Positions 46,901 through 57,659 of a stretch of DNA of 64,000 nucleotides are shown in pieces. Origin of the DNA: Heterodera schachtii (taxonomy: Eukaryota > Nematoda > Chromadorea > Rhabditida > Heteroderidae); NCBI GenBank assembly GCA_023374025.1, contig SIJG01000009.1:1782366-1846365 (forward strand), read 5' to 3'. The first letter of the stretch is position 1. Every line of letters starts with the position of its first letter. Below the pieces are notes generated by a model. The model had not been told where the DNA came from. It searched no databases and saw nothing but the letters and a program-made list of their open reading frames with translations. Made by a program: the position numbers and the translations under genes.

Positions 46901-47190
46901 AAAATAAAATAAAAATCTGTTAAGAAAATTCATCCGAATAAAAAGAATTACAATATTCCTAATTTAAGAATACATCCTTTGACGACTGTAATGGCAGAAC
47001 AGTTGAGAGTTTAAAAAGTGAAAATAAATATAACTTGGAGGAATTCAACATATTTATAAATAAAATAAAATAAAATTGAAATGAAGCCACAAAATTTATC
47101 CAAGAAACTCATAAATGAATGGATTAAATTGAATAGCCAAAGAAGATGATTTTAAAATATAAGTAAAAATATGAAAATTATTTTATTTTT
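43931..47190. other. AT-rich intergenic DNA, asymmetry switch near 44 kb
   Basis: A balanced patch (43940-44060: 'gccctccatttttgccgtgc', 'gtgacgcccacc') marks the change from T-rich to A-rich on the plus strand. In the A-rich part, 'ggcgagtggacgagaatt' at about 46119 and 'gagaatggacgagaatt' at about 46338 are related phrases. No gene is supported. Confidence 0.5.
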
Positions 47191-47196
47191 AATAAA

Positions 47197-47693
47197 TAGG
47201 TACCGGATTTGTATGGATTTCCATATTTTTTTGCTCACTTAATTCGGCCTAAAAACCACGTAAATAGTATTTCCATATTTTACATTCATATTACGGCACA
47301 TTCACAAAAAAAACGAAAAACGCACCCATAAAGATAGAAAATTTTGGAAATTTTTGGAAAATAACGCAAACCGAAAATTTTGGCAAAATTACCAAAAATT
47401 GAGCAAAACATTTTTCATCAGCAAAATTCGCGTAAAAATTAATTTTTTGCAAAAATTTACTAAGTTTTGCATTTTTCTAAATAAGTACAATTTTTCGTAA
47501 AGAATAAATAGGAAGCCTCAAAATATCAATATATAATTAAAGATTTCATGACAAAAATTTTTTGGGTTATATGAATTTTCTCAAAAATTCAATCCAATTT
47601 TCAGAAACTTTTTGTCCTTATTTTCTTATTTTTATCCATATTTCAGCGTTTTCGTCCATATTTTGCGATTTTTCGTCCATATTATAATCCTAT
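47197..47693. mobile_element. Degenerate hAT-like element, about 497 bp
   Basis: The left end TAGGTACCGGATTTGTATGG is similar to the intact MITE at 20326. Both are followed by a 'catatttttt' segment and then, 60-70 bp in, by '(g/c)taaatagtattt' or 'ataaatagcattt'. The right end 'tccatattataatccta' is a worn complement. The flanking octamers TTAATAAA (47189-47196) and TTGATAAA (47694-47701) match at 7 of 8 positions, compatible with an old 8-bp hAT duplication. Confidence 0.6.
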
Positions 47694-47879
47694 TTGATAA
47701 ATATAGAAAAGTATTTAAGAAGTTAGAGTTGATAAAGTAAAAATTGTCATTTTCGTGGTAGGTATATTGATGGCTGATTTCAGGAAAATAAAAATAGATA
47801 CAGAGAAAACGAAAACATGAGTACATAGAGCAAAGTTAGGACTATAAAAATAATTAGACAAATTTTAATATCTATTAAA

Positions 47880-48240
47880 TGAATTATTGGAGTGCCGACT
47901 CTGAAAGTGGTCTCCAAAAACGGCATTTTCCAAGACCACCAAGTATAAAATTTTTTATAAATGATGTTGGAAATTTCCAATTTGATTAAACAGGGAAATT
48001 CGGCCACGATGAGTCCGAATATGGCCTTAGATTTGAACTCTGGGTTCTCAATGAGCCTGTACAGCTCCAACTTCATGCATGGAGTTGAAGCAGTACAAGC
48101 TCAGGTTGAAAGAAGGCAAATATTCGGATTCTACTGGTCTAAATTGTACAGAAAACTTCTTTTTTTTGTTATTAGAGGTTTGTTTTTAACCTAAAACAAT
48201 TCGAGAAAAATAGTGGGCAAATTTCCAATTTTGGCATGGC
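47880..48240. repeat. Dispersed repeat shared with 60.4-61.1 kb
   Basis: The phrase 'cagtacaagctcaggttgaaag' (from about 48090) recurs as 'cagtacaagttcaggttgaaag' at about 61032, differing at one position. 'gatttgaactctgggttctc' (about 48031) resembles 'gatttaactctgatttc' (about 60470). The segment has better base balance than its surroundings, and short ORFs are open on both strands. It could be a decayed gene or transposon fragment, class unknown. Confidence 0.45.
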
Positions 48241-51200
48241 CGGGAAAATGGCTGATAAAATTGACAGATAATAGAAAAGGTTTAATGATAAAGTTGAATT
48301 AAAGAATAGACAATAAAGGATAAAATAAAAAAGAATTATACAAATATATAAAAAAATAATGGAGTTATGAATTTTTAAAAACGAAAAAATTTTCGGGGGA
48401 CAAAACTTATGTTACACCCTAAGTAATAAATAAACTAATTATTGTAAATTAAATGTTCCAAATTAATCACGCTGAAAGAAAACCCTTCAAAAATATTATT
48501 TTTCAAAAAAGTTATGTTATTTCAAAAGCCGTAAAAATTAAATGGCTAAATAATTAATTAAAGTTGCTAAAATAAAAAAATGCATTTATAAACAAACACC
48601 CGATTCCTATAGATTCACCCGTGCGAGTGACTAAACAGATATTAAAATATTATTTTGCTGTGAATAGTAAATTTACAATTAATATTTGGCATAACTAAAA
48701 ATTGAAGTTAATTAGAAAGATAAGTTATTAAATAGGTATAGAAACGAATATAATAAATATGATTAATACAATTAAGAAGCAATTTCAATGCGTTTAAGAA
48801 ATAGAGGAGAATTCCCCAGAATTATAGAGAAGTGTAATTCAATTAAACCAACTCCGATAAAATTAAATATATGGATAAATAAAATTGCAAAAATTCAGAA
48901 TGTTTTGTCATAAAAGATAAGAAGGTTCAAATGAATTATGAAATAATAATTTCTAACATAAAAGATTTAAAAAATAAAATTTGTAAAAAAATATTTATGT
49001 GCATATTTATAATATTTAAAGCATATCATTTTAATAGTTTTTTCAAATTGAACAACAATGAATCTTTCAACAAGCATGAGGAAGAACGAGAAAATAAAAA
49101 ATAAATGAAAATTTTATTCATAAAATTAAAAATTATTCATTATATTTTAAAAATAAACTAACCATTAAAATGCATAATTAAATTATTAAAAATGACATAA
49201 TAAAAAATGATGGAAATTTTTATTTCCATCGATTATATTTCTATATCATATCATTTACATATAAAAAAAGTTTTTGAGAAACATGTACATTTAAAAATGT
49301 AAATAAAATTAATATAATGGAAAAAAGATAGAGCTTAATTGAATATTCGACAATTCTCTAAATTTAAAAAGTTCTATAAATATTTAAACTGGTTATAAGG
49401 AATAAAAATTTATTCATTATATGTATTATGCATCCAATTATAACAAATATGAAAAACAAATCATAGATCGTGGTCCTCAGAAAGAAAATACTTTTTTTTC
49501 GTATTTATATAAGAAGATTTATAATTTTCAAAATAAATATAAAAGATGACTAAAATATAAATTAAAATTAATAAAAAATTAAATATAAATCACCTTTTAA
49601 CGAATACGCAGATTAACTCTTATTAAGATAATTAATGCATTTAAAGAAAAATAAAAAATAAATAATTTTTACAAAATTTCTAAACCTCAGATATATGACC
49701 TAAACCACAAATTATCTAATGAATTTTTAAGTAAAGAACTCATAAATAATATTCAATTCATTTGTGTACTTACATTAATGACGCAACACCGAGAAAAGGA
49801 ATAAACTGGATAAGTCATATAAGAATATATAAATAGTATAAAATATAAATTTATAGAACTAACATTTAAAATTATATTTGAGGCAATGCTATTTATTCTA
49901 GCGCAAAGACAATGGAATGTTCATAATCCAACGAGGTTTAAACAGAACGCAGGATAAAGATTTTTAAATAATCAAATTTGGTATTAAATCGACTAAATAA
50001 AATAATTGATTTAAAATGAATAAATAAAACAAATTTTTCGTTAAAGTTATACAAATGAAAACCATTCCTTATAATAATTTATAAAAATATAAAAAATATT
50101 TATTTAATAATTTATTCATTTTAATAATGAACAATTAAAATTATAAAAATTATTATATGTTAATTTAAAAATTCAAATTTTAAAAGAAATTCACATCAAT
50201 TAAAAAGAAATTTACAAAATTTTAACATAAAATATGTATTTCGAATGCAGATTAACGGGAAAAGGGTATTTTTTATAAATAAAATTGATATATATATTAT
50301 AATTCTAACAAAAATGATTTTATGAAAAAAAAGTAACAATTATTCCACTTAAATAACATTTAAACCGATCTCAAGATAAGAAACAACAAACAATCACGCC
50401 ATGACGAGAAAATATTGTTAGAGAAAAGGATCGTAGGTAAAAATAAAAGAAAGGAAAAAGCTAAAATTTAGAAAATTAAAGAAGTTCTACTAAATATATT
50501 TTACATTCAAATTATTAATATAACTATAATTTTTTTTAAAGCCAAGAGAAAACATTATTACTTAATGATTTTAATTAATTAATTTTATTATTGTTTTGGT
50601 TTAAAAAAGTTAAAATAAACTCAATCCAAAATAAAACATAATTCAATTTTAATTTTATTTTTGAGATTTCAAATATGAAAACAGAGAATGCTACTGTGAT
50701 ATAAATCAATTGAATGGATCTCAAAAGATGACTTATTTGGGTTAGAGATCATTTTAATAATTTAAAATTTATTATAGAACCAGAAATAAACAAATACATA
50801 TGAAAATTAAAAAAACAAATTAATATTATATAAAATTCAATATATTTAAAATTTTATGCATAAACAGAGCAATTTTAAAATTAATTTTTATGCGAGTCAT
50901 CGGATTTAAGAGCTCATTAATAAAAAAGAAATAATCATGATCTGATACTAAAGAAAGCATTTTAAATATGTATTAAAAAAGATTAAATTCTATTAATTAA
51001 AATCTGAAAAAATGAAATTACCACTTATCTTTGTAATGGGTTATAAAATAGCCGGTTCCGTGCAAGATGATATCAAATTTAAAATAAGAAATTAATTCAA
51101 AAGGAAATAAAAAATCGAGAGCCTATTAAAGCCATTAAAGACAAAAAATATAAATATAGAAATACAATAGTTTATTAAATTAATGAATTAAAAAATAAAA

Positions 51201-53340
51201 AGGTGTGAAATTAAATATTATTACATGATATCCAAAATTCTAAAATTATACTTCACATTTAATATACTGAATTCCTTAATAAAATCATCCATATATGCAA
51301 AACTCCAAAATATATATGTATAAGATAAAAAATCAATTATTATAGCAGTATAAATATCACTTTAAAATATACGAAACTCTTAGATATTTTAAAAATAAAA
51401 GACAACAAAATACAATTGAATCACATTTAAAATAAAATGATCATAATTAGACCTTTTTATATAATAAATAATATAGAAATTTAAAAATGATAATAGGTAA
51501 ACAATAATTTAATTTGAGTAAATAAAAAAAAATAAAACTTTATTGATAAAAAATTATTAATGAATATAAATTTTAATTAAACATTTGCAAAACATTAGAG
51601 ATAAAAAGCAAAAATTATAAGAAAATAAAAAAAAGTAAAAAAATAAAAAATATTTTTAAAAAGGATAAAACAAAAAAAAAGATTATCAAAAAAATCAACG
51701 AAAGAAATAACTGGCGCAATAACCGGCGGAATTGCAACTATTATTTTATAAAATAAATTAATGCATTTAAAATTTTAAATAAAAATTAAATTGAAAATGC
51801 ATATAAAAGTGATTAAACGAAAAAATACGCAATCAAAGAATAATATCATGTTGCAAAACAACGAATGTCATCATTACTAACAAACACGTACGCAAGAGGA
51901 CTTAAAAATTTAGTAAAACTTGAATATAACCAAATATTCAAAATGGTATAAGCCATTAAAAAAAATTAAAACAAGTAAAAAATATATAATTTAGCAAGAT
52001 AAAATAATAAATGATTTAAAATGTATTTTCATACATCAAAAACCTTCGCAAAATTTCAGAAAAATTGCTCTAATCAATAAAAATCAAATTTATTTCACTT
52101 GTGCTGTGATTGGAAAATTTATTTTAATAAAAACTAATGTATAATTGAAAATTTTGGTATTATTTGAACAAAAATGGAAAATAATTATTATTTAATAAGA
52201 GATAATAAAAGGATATATGCTATTTCTTCAATTGAATAAATTTATTTTTCTAAATTATTAAATTCCACAAAGCATTTCACCACTTAAATAACATGATTGT
52301 AGACAAGAGTTAAAAAATAATATATTTATTCTACTATAAAAAAATAAAGGATTAAGTCAGTAATTTAATATATATTCTAACGGGACGGCAACGAATTGCT
52401 ATCACTGACAGTTAATTGAGAAAATAATAAATTTATATGAGCTCAAAATAATAAAACAAATAAAATTTGGGATATTTTAATAAATCATATTCAATGTGAA
52501 AAAAGGACATTTTAAAATAATAAAAGAAATTAGTAAAAATTATAATTAAGTAAAATATTAAAAGTAATTATGAATGCTTATTAAAAAATGAGGATTTTAA
52601 AATAAAACAAGAAATTCATTATTTTCTTTATTACCCGCCTATCGTTGTCTTTGAAATCACATCTGTTATTTAATAATGTTTATAATATTTATTAAATAAA
52701 TAAAAAAAAATAAATGATTATTATACAATATATTAAAAAATGAGCTAAATTAAAAACTCAATTCGAATATTTTATGATCATCTTATTTATATTTGTAACA
52801 ATTATTAGTTATTAACTTAAAACTTTTTTGACTTAACTAATTTTTTAATTATTACGTTTTTTGAATTTTCAAACAATCAAAGAAAAAAATATTATAGAGA
52901 TACTGCAATTAAAAAATTTACTCAGCTTTTATTTTAAATGAATTAGTTTAATTGACCAAAAATTTTAAATTTTCAATGAAATCTGGCAATTTTTAAAACA
53001 CTTAAATAAATGTTATTGTCACATTTGCTTTACTTGAAAACAATTTCATTTTTTAATTAATAATAATTAATTTTTTAAATGCATTAGTTTTATTTATGTT
53101 GAGCTTTGTTTTAGTTAGCAAAAGATTTGTCATTAAATATTAATAATTCTATAGAATTTTCTTATTTATAATTGATTTGCTATATCTTTTAAAACATTAT
53201 TTTTTATTTATAATTAAAAAATATTTAAAGTTATTTTAAATTTATTTTCATATTTCTTGTGCAAAAAAAACACTAGTCCAACCCTCGTAAGCTTATTTGA
53301 TTTATAAAATAAAATCCTATTTGTTTTGGTTTGATAACCA
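48241..53340. other. A-rich intergenic DNA
   Basis: Five kilobases of AT-rich sequence, A-rich on the plus strand until about 52750 and then T-rich. I see no ORF with coding character, no tRNA-like cloverleaf and no clear repeat. Confidence 0.55.
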
Positions 53341-53342
53341 AA

Positions 53343-53679
53343 CCACCGGGTCACGGGGTGAGTCGTTTCCCGACCCACGGGATGAATCGTTGCAAGACCA
53401 TAATAATAAAAGGCAAAAGTCTGTACACTTGAGAGAGATTTCATAGAAGAGAAGAAATATTACTCTTTTCTCTGACTTCTCTACCCCAATTTACGCCTCA
53501 TCATAATTTTCAAAGCCAATTTTGGCTCAGCATCCATTCTTCAGCATTTCGTATGATATGATGCTTCACAAGTGATTTGTTACGGGGTAGGTCGCTTGGC
53601 GACCCACCCCTTGGGTCGCCAAAAGTAGGAACTTGCTCCGACCCAACCCACCGGGTCACGGGGTGGGTCGTTTCCCGAC
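53343..53679. repeat. GC-rich repeat element with flanking 32-bp direct repeats and hairpin
   Basis: A 32-bp motif beginning 'ccaccgggtcacggggtg' and ending 'gtcgtttcccgac' occurs at 53343-53374 and 53648-53679 with one difference. Between them, 53584-53610 forms a hairpin ggggtaggtcgc-ttg-gcgacccacccc (11 of 12 pairs), and 'cccttgggtcgcc' follows. The motif 'gggtcg/cgaccc' recurs throughout. Flanks are AT-rich. It may be a small mobile element, but no target duplication could be assigned. Confidence 0.65.
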
Positions 53680-54316
53680 AGTTTTTATTACTGATCAAAA
53701 CAAACGACTTACTGGGGGAACTACTGTATTATCCGATCATTCTTATATTTCATATAATAAATAGAGACCGGAAAAATACGCAAATAGTTTTTATAAAAAA
53801 GCTGATTTTCTAATTCGGGGCAGTGACATTACGTATAGGTTCGAAATTTTGAAGAAAAATACTTTTGCATAAGGAATACTCTTCTGCAAAATTTCACAAT
53901 TTTCGATTAGCATTAAAATTCATCATATAAAATGCTTAGCCAGAAAATCCCGCCTGCTTAAAGTTTATAAGTTGGATGTAGCCCTAATACCCGCCCACCC
54001 GTTTCATCTGTATATGGTATTCTGCATAAGTCGCAGGAATTGAAGGACCGTCACCATTGGCAATTCAAGATTAACCCAAAATTTTATGGAGCTATTTGAT
54101 ATATAAATGAAAAATAATTTCAGCGTCCAAAAGAGGCCCAATATTCTTTGTTGTTATTTAATTGTAATTATCCAAATAATTAATCTCCATCGTTCAGTGT
54201 ACCTGTCATTGTTGTGCCTAATTACATTGATATATGAAAACAACAATATTTAAGCGTTCTCCTTAAGCAAAACCAAAAACGAATTAAGAATTTTTAATAA
54301 ATTGCACTATTATTTC
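53680..54316. other. AT-rich intergenic DNA
   Basis: Slightly less AT-rich than the preceding block, with a patch at 53985-54060 ('cccgcccacccgtttcatc'). No gene is supported. Confidence 0.45.
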
Positions 54317-54667
54317 AGCAACAAATTTTCAATCACAAAATTTTTGCAGGAAAATATTTGAAAAGGAATTAATAATTTTAATCCATTTTTTAGCCAAAAA
54401 AAACTTGTTATGATCTTTGTGTAAAAACTGCCTAAATATAACCGAAAAGCAAAAAAACCAGATGATTAATTGTTTTTAAGCAATAGCAACAAATTTTCAA
54501 TCACAAAATTTTTGCAGGAAAATATTTGAAAAAGGATTAATAATTTTTTTTGCCAGAAAAAACTTGTTCTGAATTTGTATACAATGCCAAAAAAAGAATA
54601 ATATGTTAATTGATCTTGGTGTAAAAACTGCCGAAATATAACCAAAAAGCAAAAAACCAATGATTAT
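54317..54667. repeat. Tandem duplication of about 168 bp
   Basis: Copy 1 spans 54317-54470 and copy 2 spans 54485-54667. Both start 'agcaacaaattttcaatcac' and end with 'aaaaactgcc.aaatataacc' and 'caaaaaaacca'. Copy 2 has a short internal insertion ('tatacaatgccaaaaaaag'). The minus-strand ORFs over it are translations of the duplicated AT-rich DNA. Confidence 0.85.
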
Positions 54668-55189
54668 GCATATGCCAAAATATGCACATAAAAATGTACA
54701 AAATGTCAAAATATATGCAGCCATTTAAAATTATATTATTTAAATGTGGAAAGATCCAATGAAAATTAGAAATAATTATAAAATGAAGAGCAGTTGTACA
54801 TGCACTCCCTTTTATATGGGAAAAGAAGTGCAACACGATAAATATTTGGACTTTGCGGACCCTTGGGAGGTTATGCATGCAATTTTTTAAAAATAAATTA
54901 AAAATGAAAGCATTTTAAGATATTCTTATTTTCTTTACACTCCTAAAAAAACGAAACTTTTTTGGCTGGAAAACAAATATCTTAATCCTAAATTGTGTAT
55001 CTTTTGGCGGAAGAAATGTGGTTTTTTTGGGGGGGGGCGGCAATCAAATGTTAGAATTGCGAATGATCATTTTTTAGGGTAAGCTGACAATTAATCCGCC
55101 ATTTCATCTCTCATCACCAAAAAGCGGGAGTTTTTTTTTTGCTGAAAAAACAGACATATAATCCGTCAAATTGCGATTTTTCTTAAAAT
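54668..55189. other. AT-rich DNA with a short G tract
   Basis: There is no clear gene. A run of nine G ('gggggggggcgg') lies at about 55028-55040. The 90-codon minus-strand ORF ending near 54606 is rich in aromatic residues and cannot be supported. Confidence 0.4.
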
Positions 55190-55522
55190 TCAACTGAAAA
55201 AACATGGCTTTTTTTGGGCAGATTTAGTGACCAGGCACATAAATGGGCTATTTAAAGGTATCCAATTCAAGTTGAAATCATTTAACAAATGAGGGCTAAT
55301 CGACCTGAAAAAAGTGGAAGTTCGTCGCTGAGCCTCCTCACTCCAAATTGGCGCAGCAATTCCTGAAAGGGCTGAACGTTTTTTAACAGAATGTTCGATG
55401 CCCTTGGTAGCCAAGGAAGTCGCCGAAGCGAAAAGCCTCAACTCCCCACCCAAATCTTTTTGATCACGCACCATATAACCCTTTGGGTGTGTTTGTGTTT
55501 TTTTTTTGCCAATAGGCCACAC
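55190..55522 (-). CDS. Unidentified ORF or exon, minus strand
   Basis: An open frame of 110 codons, ATG at 55522 and stop at 55190. Unlike most ORFs here it has balanced composition: basic and polar residues are mixed with Leu, Ser and Ala (for example LFASATSLATKGIEHSVKKR and SEEAQRRTSTFFRSISPHLL). A possible internal acceptor, ttttttcag, lies at about 55297-55305, so part of it could be an exon. No signal peptide, membrane segment or known motif is visible, and I do not recognise the family. It may be a decayed gene fragment. The stretch shows higher GC than its flanks, in line with past coding. Confidence 0.3.
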   Translation of the reverse strand: MWPIGKKKTQTHPKGYMVRDQKDLGGELRLFASATSLATKGIEHSVKKRSALSGIAAPIWSEEAQRRTSTFFRSISPHLLNDFNLNWIPLNSPFMCLVTKSAQKKPCFFS

Positions 55523-55758
55523 AATTCCGGTTTTTTTTGGGTGTGGAATTCCGATTATATTATATTTTTGAAATCAGAAATCAGTGGCATTCATGGTTTT
55601 TATCCCCTAACGTACCTCTCAAAAAAACTGATCAATTACAGATACAAAATATAAAAAAACAACAAAATTATTTATTATGAATAATTCATTCGGCATTGGC
55701 AATTATTACTTGGAGGTGCCTATCCCACCCCCTCTTTTTCACCCTTTAAATTTTCTAG

Positions 55759-55881
55759 GAAAATGCACGAAAGAAGAAAATTGCCGATCTAAAAAAGGAG
55801 ATGAAAACAAAGATCTCCGATCTTTGGAAGGGATATAAAAATGATCGTCAGAAAATAGAAATAAATTTACTGCTGAAATAG
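55759..55881 (+). CDS. Candidate 3'-terminal exon, lysine-rich helix
   Basis: A pyrimidine-rich tract ('ccccctctttttcaccc') and the acceptor 'aaattttctag' precede 55759. From there 40 codons are open to a TAG at 55879. The peptide (ENARKKKIADLKKEMKTKI, then SDLWKGYKNDR) is highly charged and would form an amphipathic helix. It is too short to assign, and no upstream exon was found. It could be a true last exon or a gene relic. Confidence 0.3.
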   Translation, partial: ENARKKKIADLKKEMKTKISDLWKGYKNDRQKIEINLLLK

Positions 55882-56214
55882 GTAATTGGCTAAAAATAAT
55901 AAAATATATTAAATTTTTGATTTGAAAAAAATATTTTAATTAATTTGTATTTGAGTTTTTTCGTTTTCACTTATTATGATTTTTTCTTCAATTTAACTCA
56001 TACATTAAATTAAAAAATTTAAGAAGTTTTGCAAAACGGATTGGTGCAATCGACTAGCGCCGCCGCTTGGGTGGGCACGAGGAAATTGGTGATAATTTGG
56101 ATGATTTTCCATCAAAAATTAATTTTAAAAATATAAAAATTTAAAAAAAGATAATTTGAAAAAATTTTAAAACTTTTTAAAAACTGCCTAGTTGGACATC
56201 AGCCGCCAAGTGGC
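55882..56214. other. AT-rich DNA, no feature
   Basis: A-rich and T-rich sequence with one GC-rich patch at 56040-56090 ('gcgccgccgcttgggtgggc'). Nothing else is recognised. Confidence 0.4.
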
Positions 56215-56228
56215 GCGCGTTATTCGCC

Positions 56229-56284
56229 AATATCGCCCAATTATTTTGAAAAAGAATAACAATTTGCGGCAATATTGGCGTCGA
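56229..56284. repeat. Imperfect hairpin cgccaatatcgcc / ggcaatattggcg
   Basis: The motif cgccaatatcgcc at about 56229-56241 pairs with ggcaatattggcg at about 56270-56282 (12 of 13 pairs). Further partial pairing of 'caattatt' with 'aataacaattt' gives a long bulged stem. It resembles the GC island at 39730-39830, which also contains 'caaatatcggcc'. Confidence 0.6.
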
Positions 56285-56555
56285 TGTGATCACTTTAATA
56301 TGTAATGGTTCCCAATTTAATGTGATAATTCTGTATTTTAATATGTGATTTTTTCAATTTTAGTATGGTGTTTTAATAATTTAATGTTTAATAAACATGG
56401 TAATGGTGTCGGTGATTGATTATATGCATAGGTAATTGATGTCGCTTATAATAAACACAATGGAAAAAGGACAATATTGGAAGGGAGTTAGGCGATAAAC
56501 GATGTACGACGAGGCGCGGGGATTTAAAAAAAATTTGTGACCGGTTTGTTAAAAA
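56285..56555. repeat. Region with loosely repeated 'tttaatatgtgat' motif
   Basis: Related phrases 'tttaatatgtaatgg', 'tttaatgtgataatt', 'tttaatatgtgattt' and 'tttaatgtttaataa' recur every 35-50 bp between 56293 and 56395. This is a degenerate tandem array. No gene is supported. Confidence 0.45.
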
Positions 56556-56564
56556 GGTTCTCCA

Positions 56565-56768
56565 TCTTTTGCCATCAGTCAATTAAGTCCCCGCTCTCCC
56601 GTCTTTTCCTCCCACCTTTGTCCGTCAGTCAATTCAGTCCCCGTCCGTTTTTTCCTTTCCTTTTTGGCCATGCGTCAGTTCAGTCCCCGTCGTTTTTTCC
56701 TCTCCTCTTTGGCCATCAGTCAATTCGGTCCCCGCCCGTCTTTTCCTTTCCTCTTTGGCCATCAGAAA
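56565..56768. repeat. Tandem repeat of about 50-60 bp, four copies
   Basis: The unit contains 'tttggccatcagtcaattca' followed by 'gtccccg' and a pyrimidine block 'tcttttcctttcct'. Copies start near 56567, 56620, 56665 and 56712. The open frames on both strands reflect the repeat. Confidence 0.8.
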
Positions 56769-57140
56769 GTGCCAACGGCATAGAATCGTGCGGTAATGCG
56801 CAGTGGGACAAGGCTGTGTGAGGCGGCGGTCGTTGCTTTCAGCCGTTTGAAACCTTTTGAAGAAAAAAAATACCAAGTTTTTTGCAAAAACGCGATTATC
56901 TCTATCTATATATTCGAAAAACGTGAAATATTTTAATCTTAACATTTCTTTTAATATTAATTATTACCAATGCTCACGCATACAGTAAGTAAAATAAGTC
57001 ATATAATGACAAAAAGCACCGCCCCAAGGCATAAAATTTTCTGCCAGTCGTTGTCCCTGAAATTTCAAAAAAAAAAGTAACTACTGCATAAATTGAAGAT
57101 TAATATTAGTTTACTTTACAGAAATACAGTACAAAAATTT

Positions 57141-57362
57141 TTAAGACCTGCTGTCTTTGGATTCGGCACGTCGGGCCACTGCAATGCCCTGTTCATATCG
57201 TAGCCTTGTGCCCAACGTACCCTGACAATTTCCAGCATTTTTCGGCTGCGATGGTACAATTTTCGCATCGATAATTGGGCACAATTTCCAAGCGGTCATC
57301 CGCGCAAATTGGTGGAAGTACAAAATAAAAACGATGTACACAAAATAGAAAAGGTTATTCAT
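57141..57362 (-). CDS. Putative small secreted peptide, 73 aa
   Basis: ATG at 57362, stop at 57141. The first 20 residues (MNNLFYFVYIVFILYFHQFA) form a strongly hydrophobic signal-peptide or membrane-anchor segment. The rest is polar with two cysteines (KLCPIIDAK and NAGNCQG) and a charged tail. An internal CAGG/gtacgt at about 57219 looks like a good splice donor, and aaatttcag at about 57054-57062 is a matching acceptor. An alternative spliced form with a different C-terminus is therefore possible. The segment is GC-richer than its flanks. I do not recognise the family. Small secreted peptides are common in nematodes, including as parasitism effectors, but nothing here shows that role. Confidence 0.35.
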   Translation of the reverse strand: MNNLFYFVYIVFILYFHQFARMTAWKLCPIIDAKIVPSQPKNAGNCQGTLGTRLRYEQGIAVARRAESKDSRS

Positions 57363-57549
57363 TTTAGGAGGACGGATTGGAAGGCAGAAGGTAGTGGAAA
57401 ATCATAGAAAAATAATGCGAATTAATAAAATTGTGAAAAAAAACAAAAAAACTTAAGAAATGCTTCACCTTTTATTAATTGCTTTCTGATCGTTTGGACG
57501 ATTTGAGCGTGAGAAAGATAGGATGTGATTGTCAATTGAAATGCCGGAG

Positions 57550-57634
57550 AAAAAATCGGGGAGGGGGGAGGGGTCCGGGAGAGGGAGGGGGGGGGACTCC
57601 GGGAGAGGGGGGTCCGGAAGAGGGGGAGGGCCAA
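57550..57634. repeat. G-rich purine tract with 'ggtccggga' repeats
   Basis: A G/A-rich stretch contains 'gggtccgggagaggg' twice and 'ggtccggaagaggg' once, with G runs up to ten. It has strong G-quadruplex potential on the plus strand. The 60-codon glycine-rich frame across it is likely a by-product. Confidence 0.8.
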
Positions 57635-57659
57635 GTGCTGCTAAAAAGCTTTTTTAAAT

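Noticed and set aside
53800..53860. tRNA-like 'ggttcgaaat' near 53838
   Set aside because: No acceptor or anticodon stems can be drawn around it.
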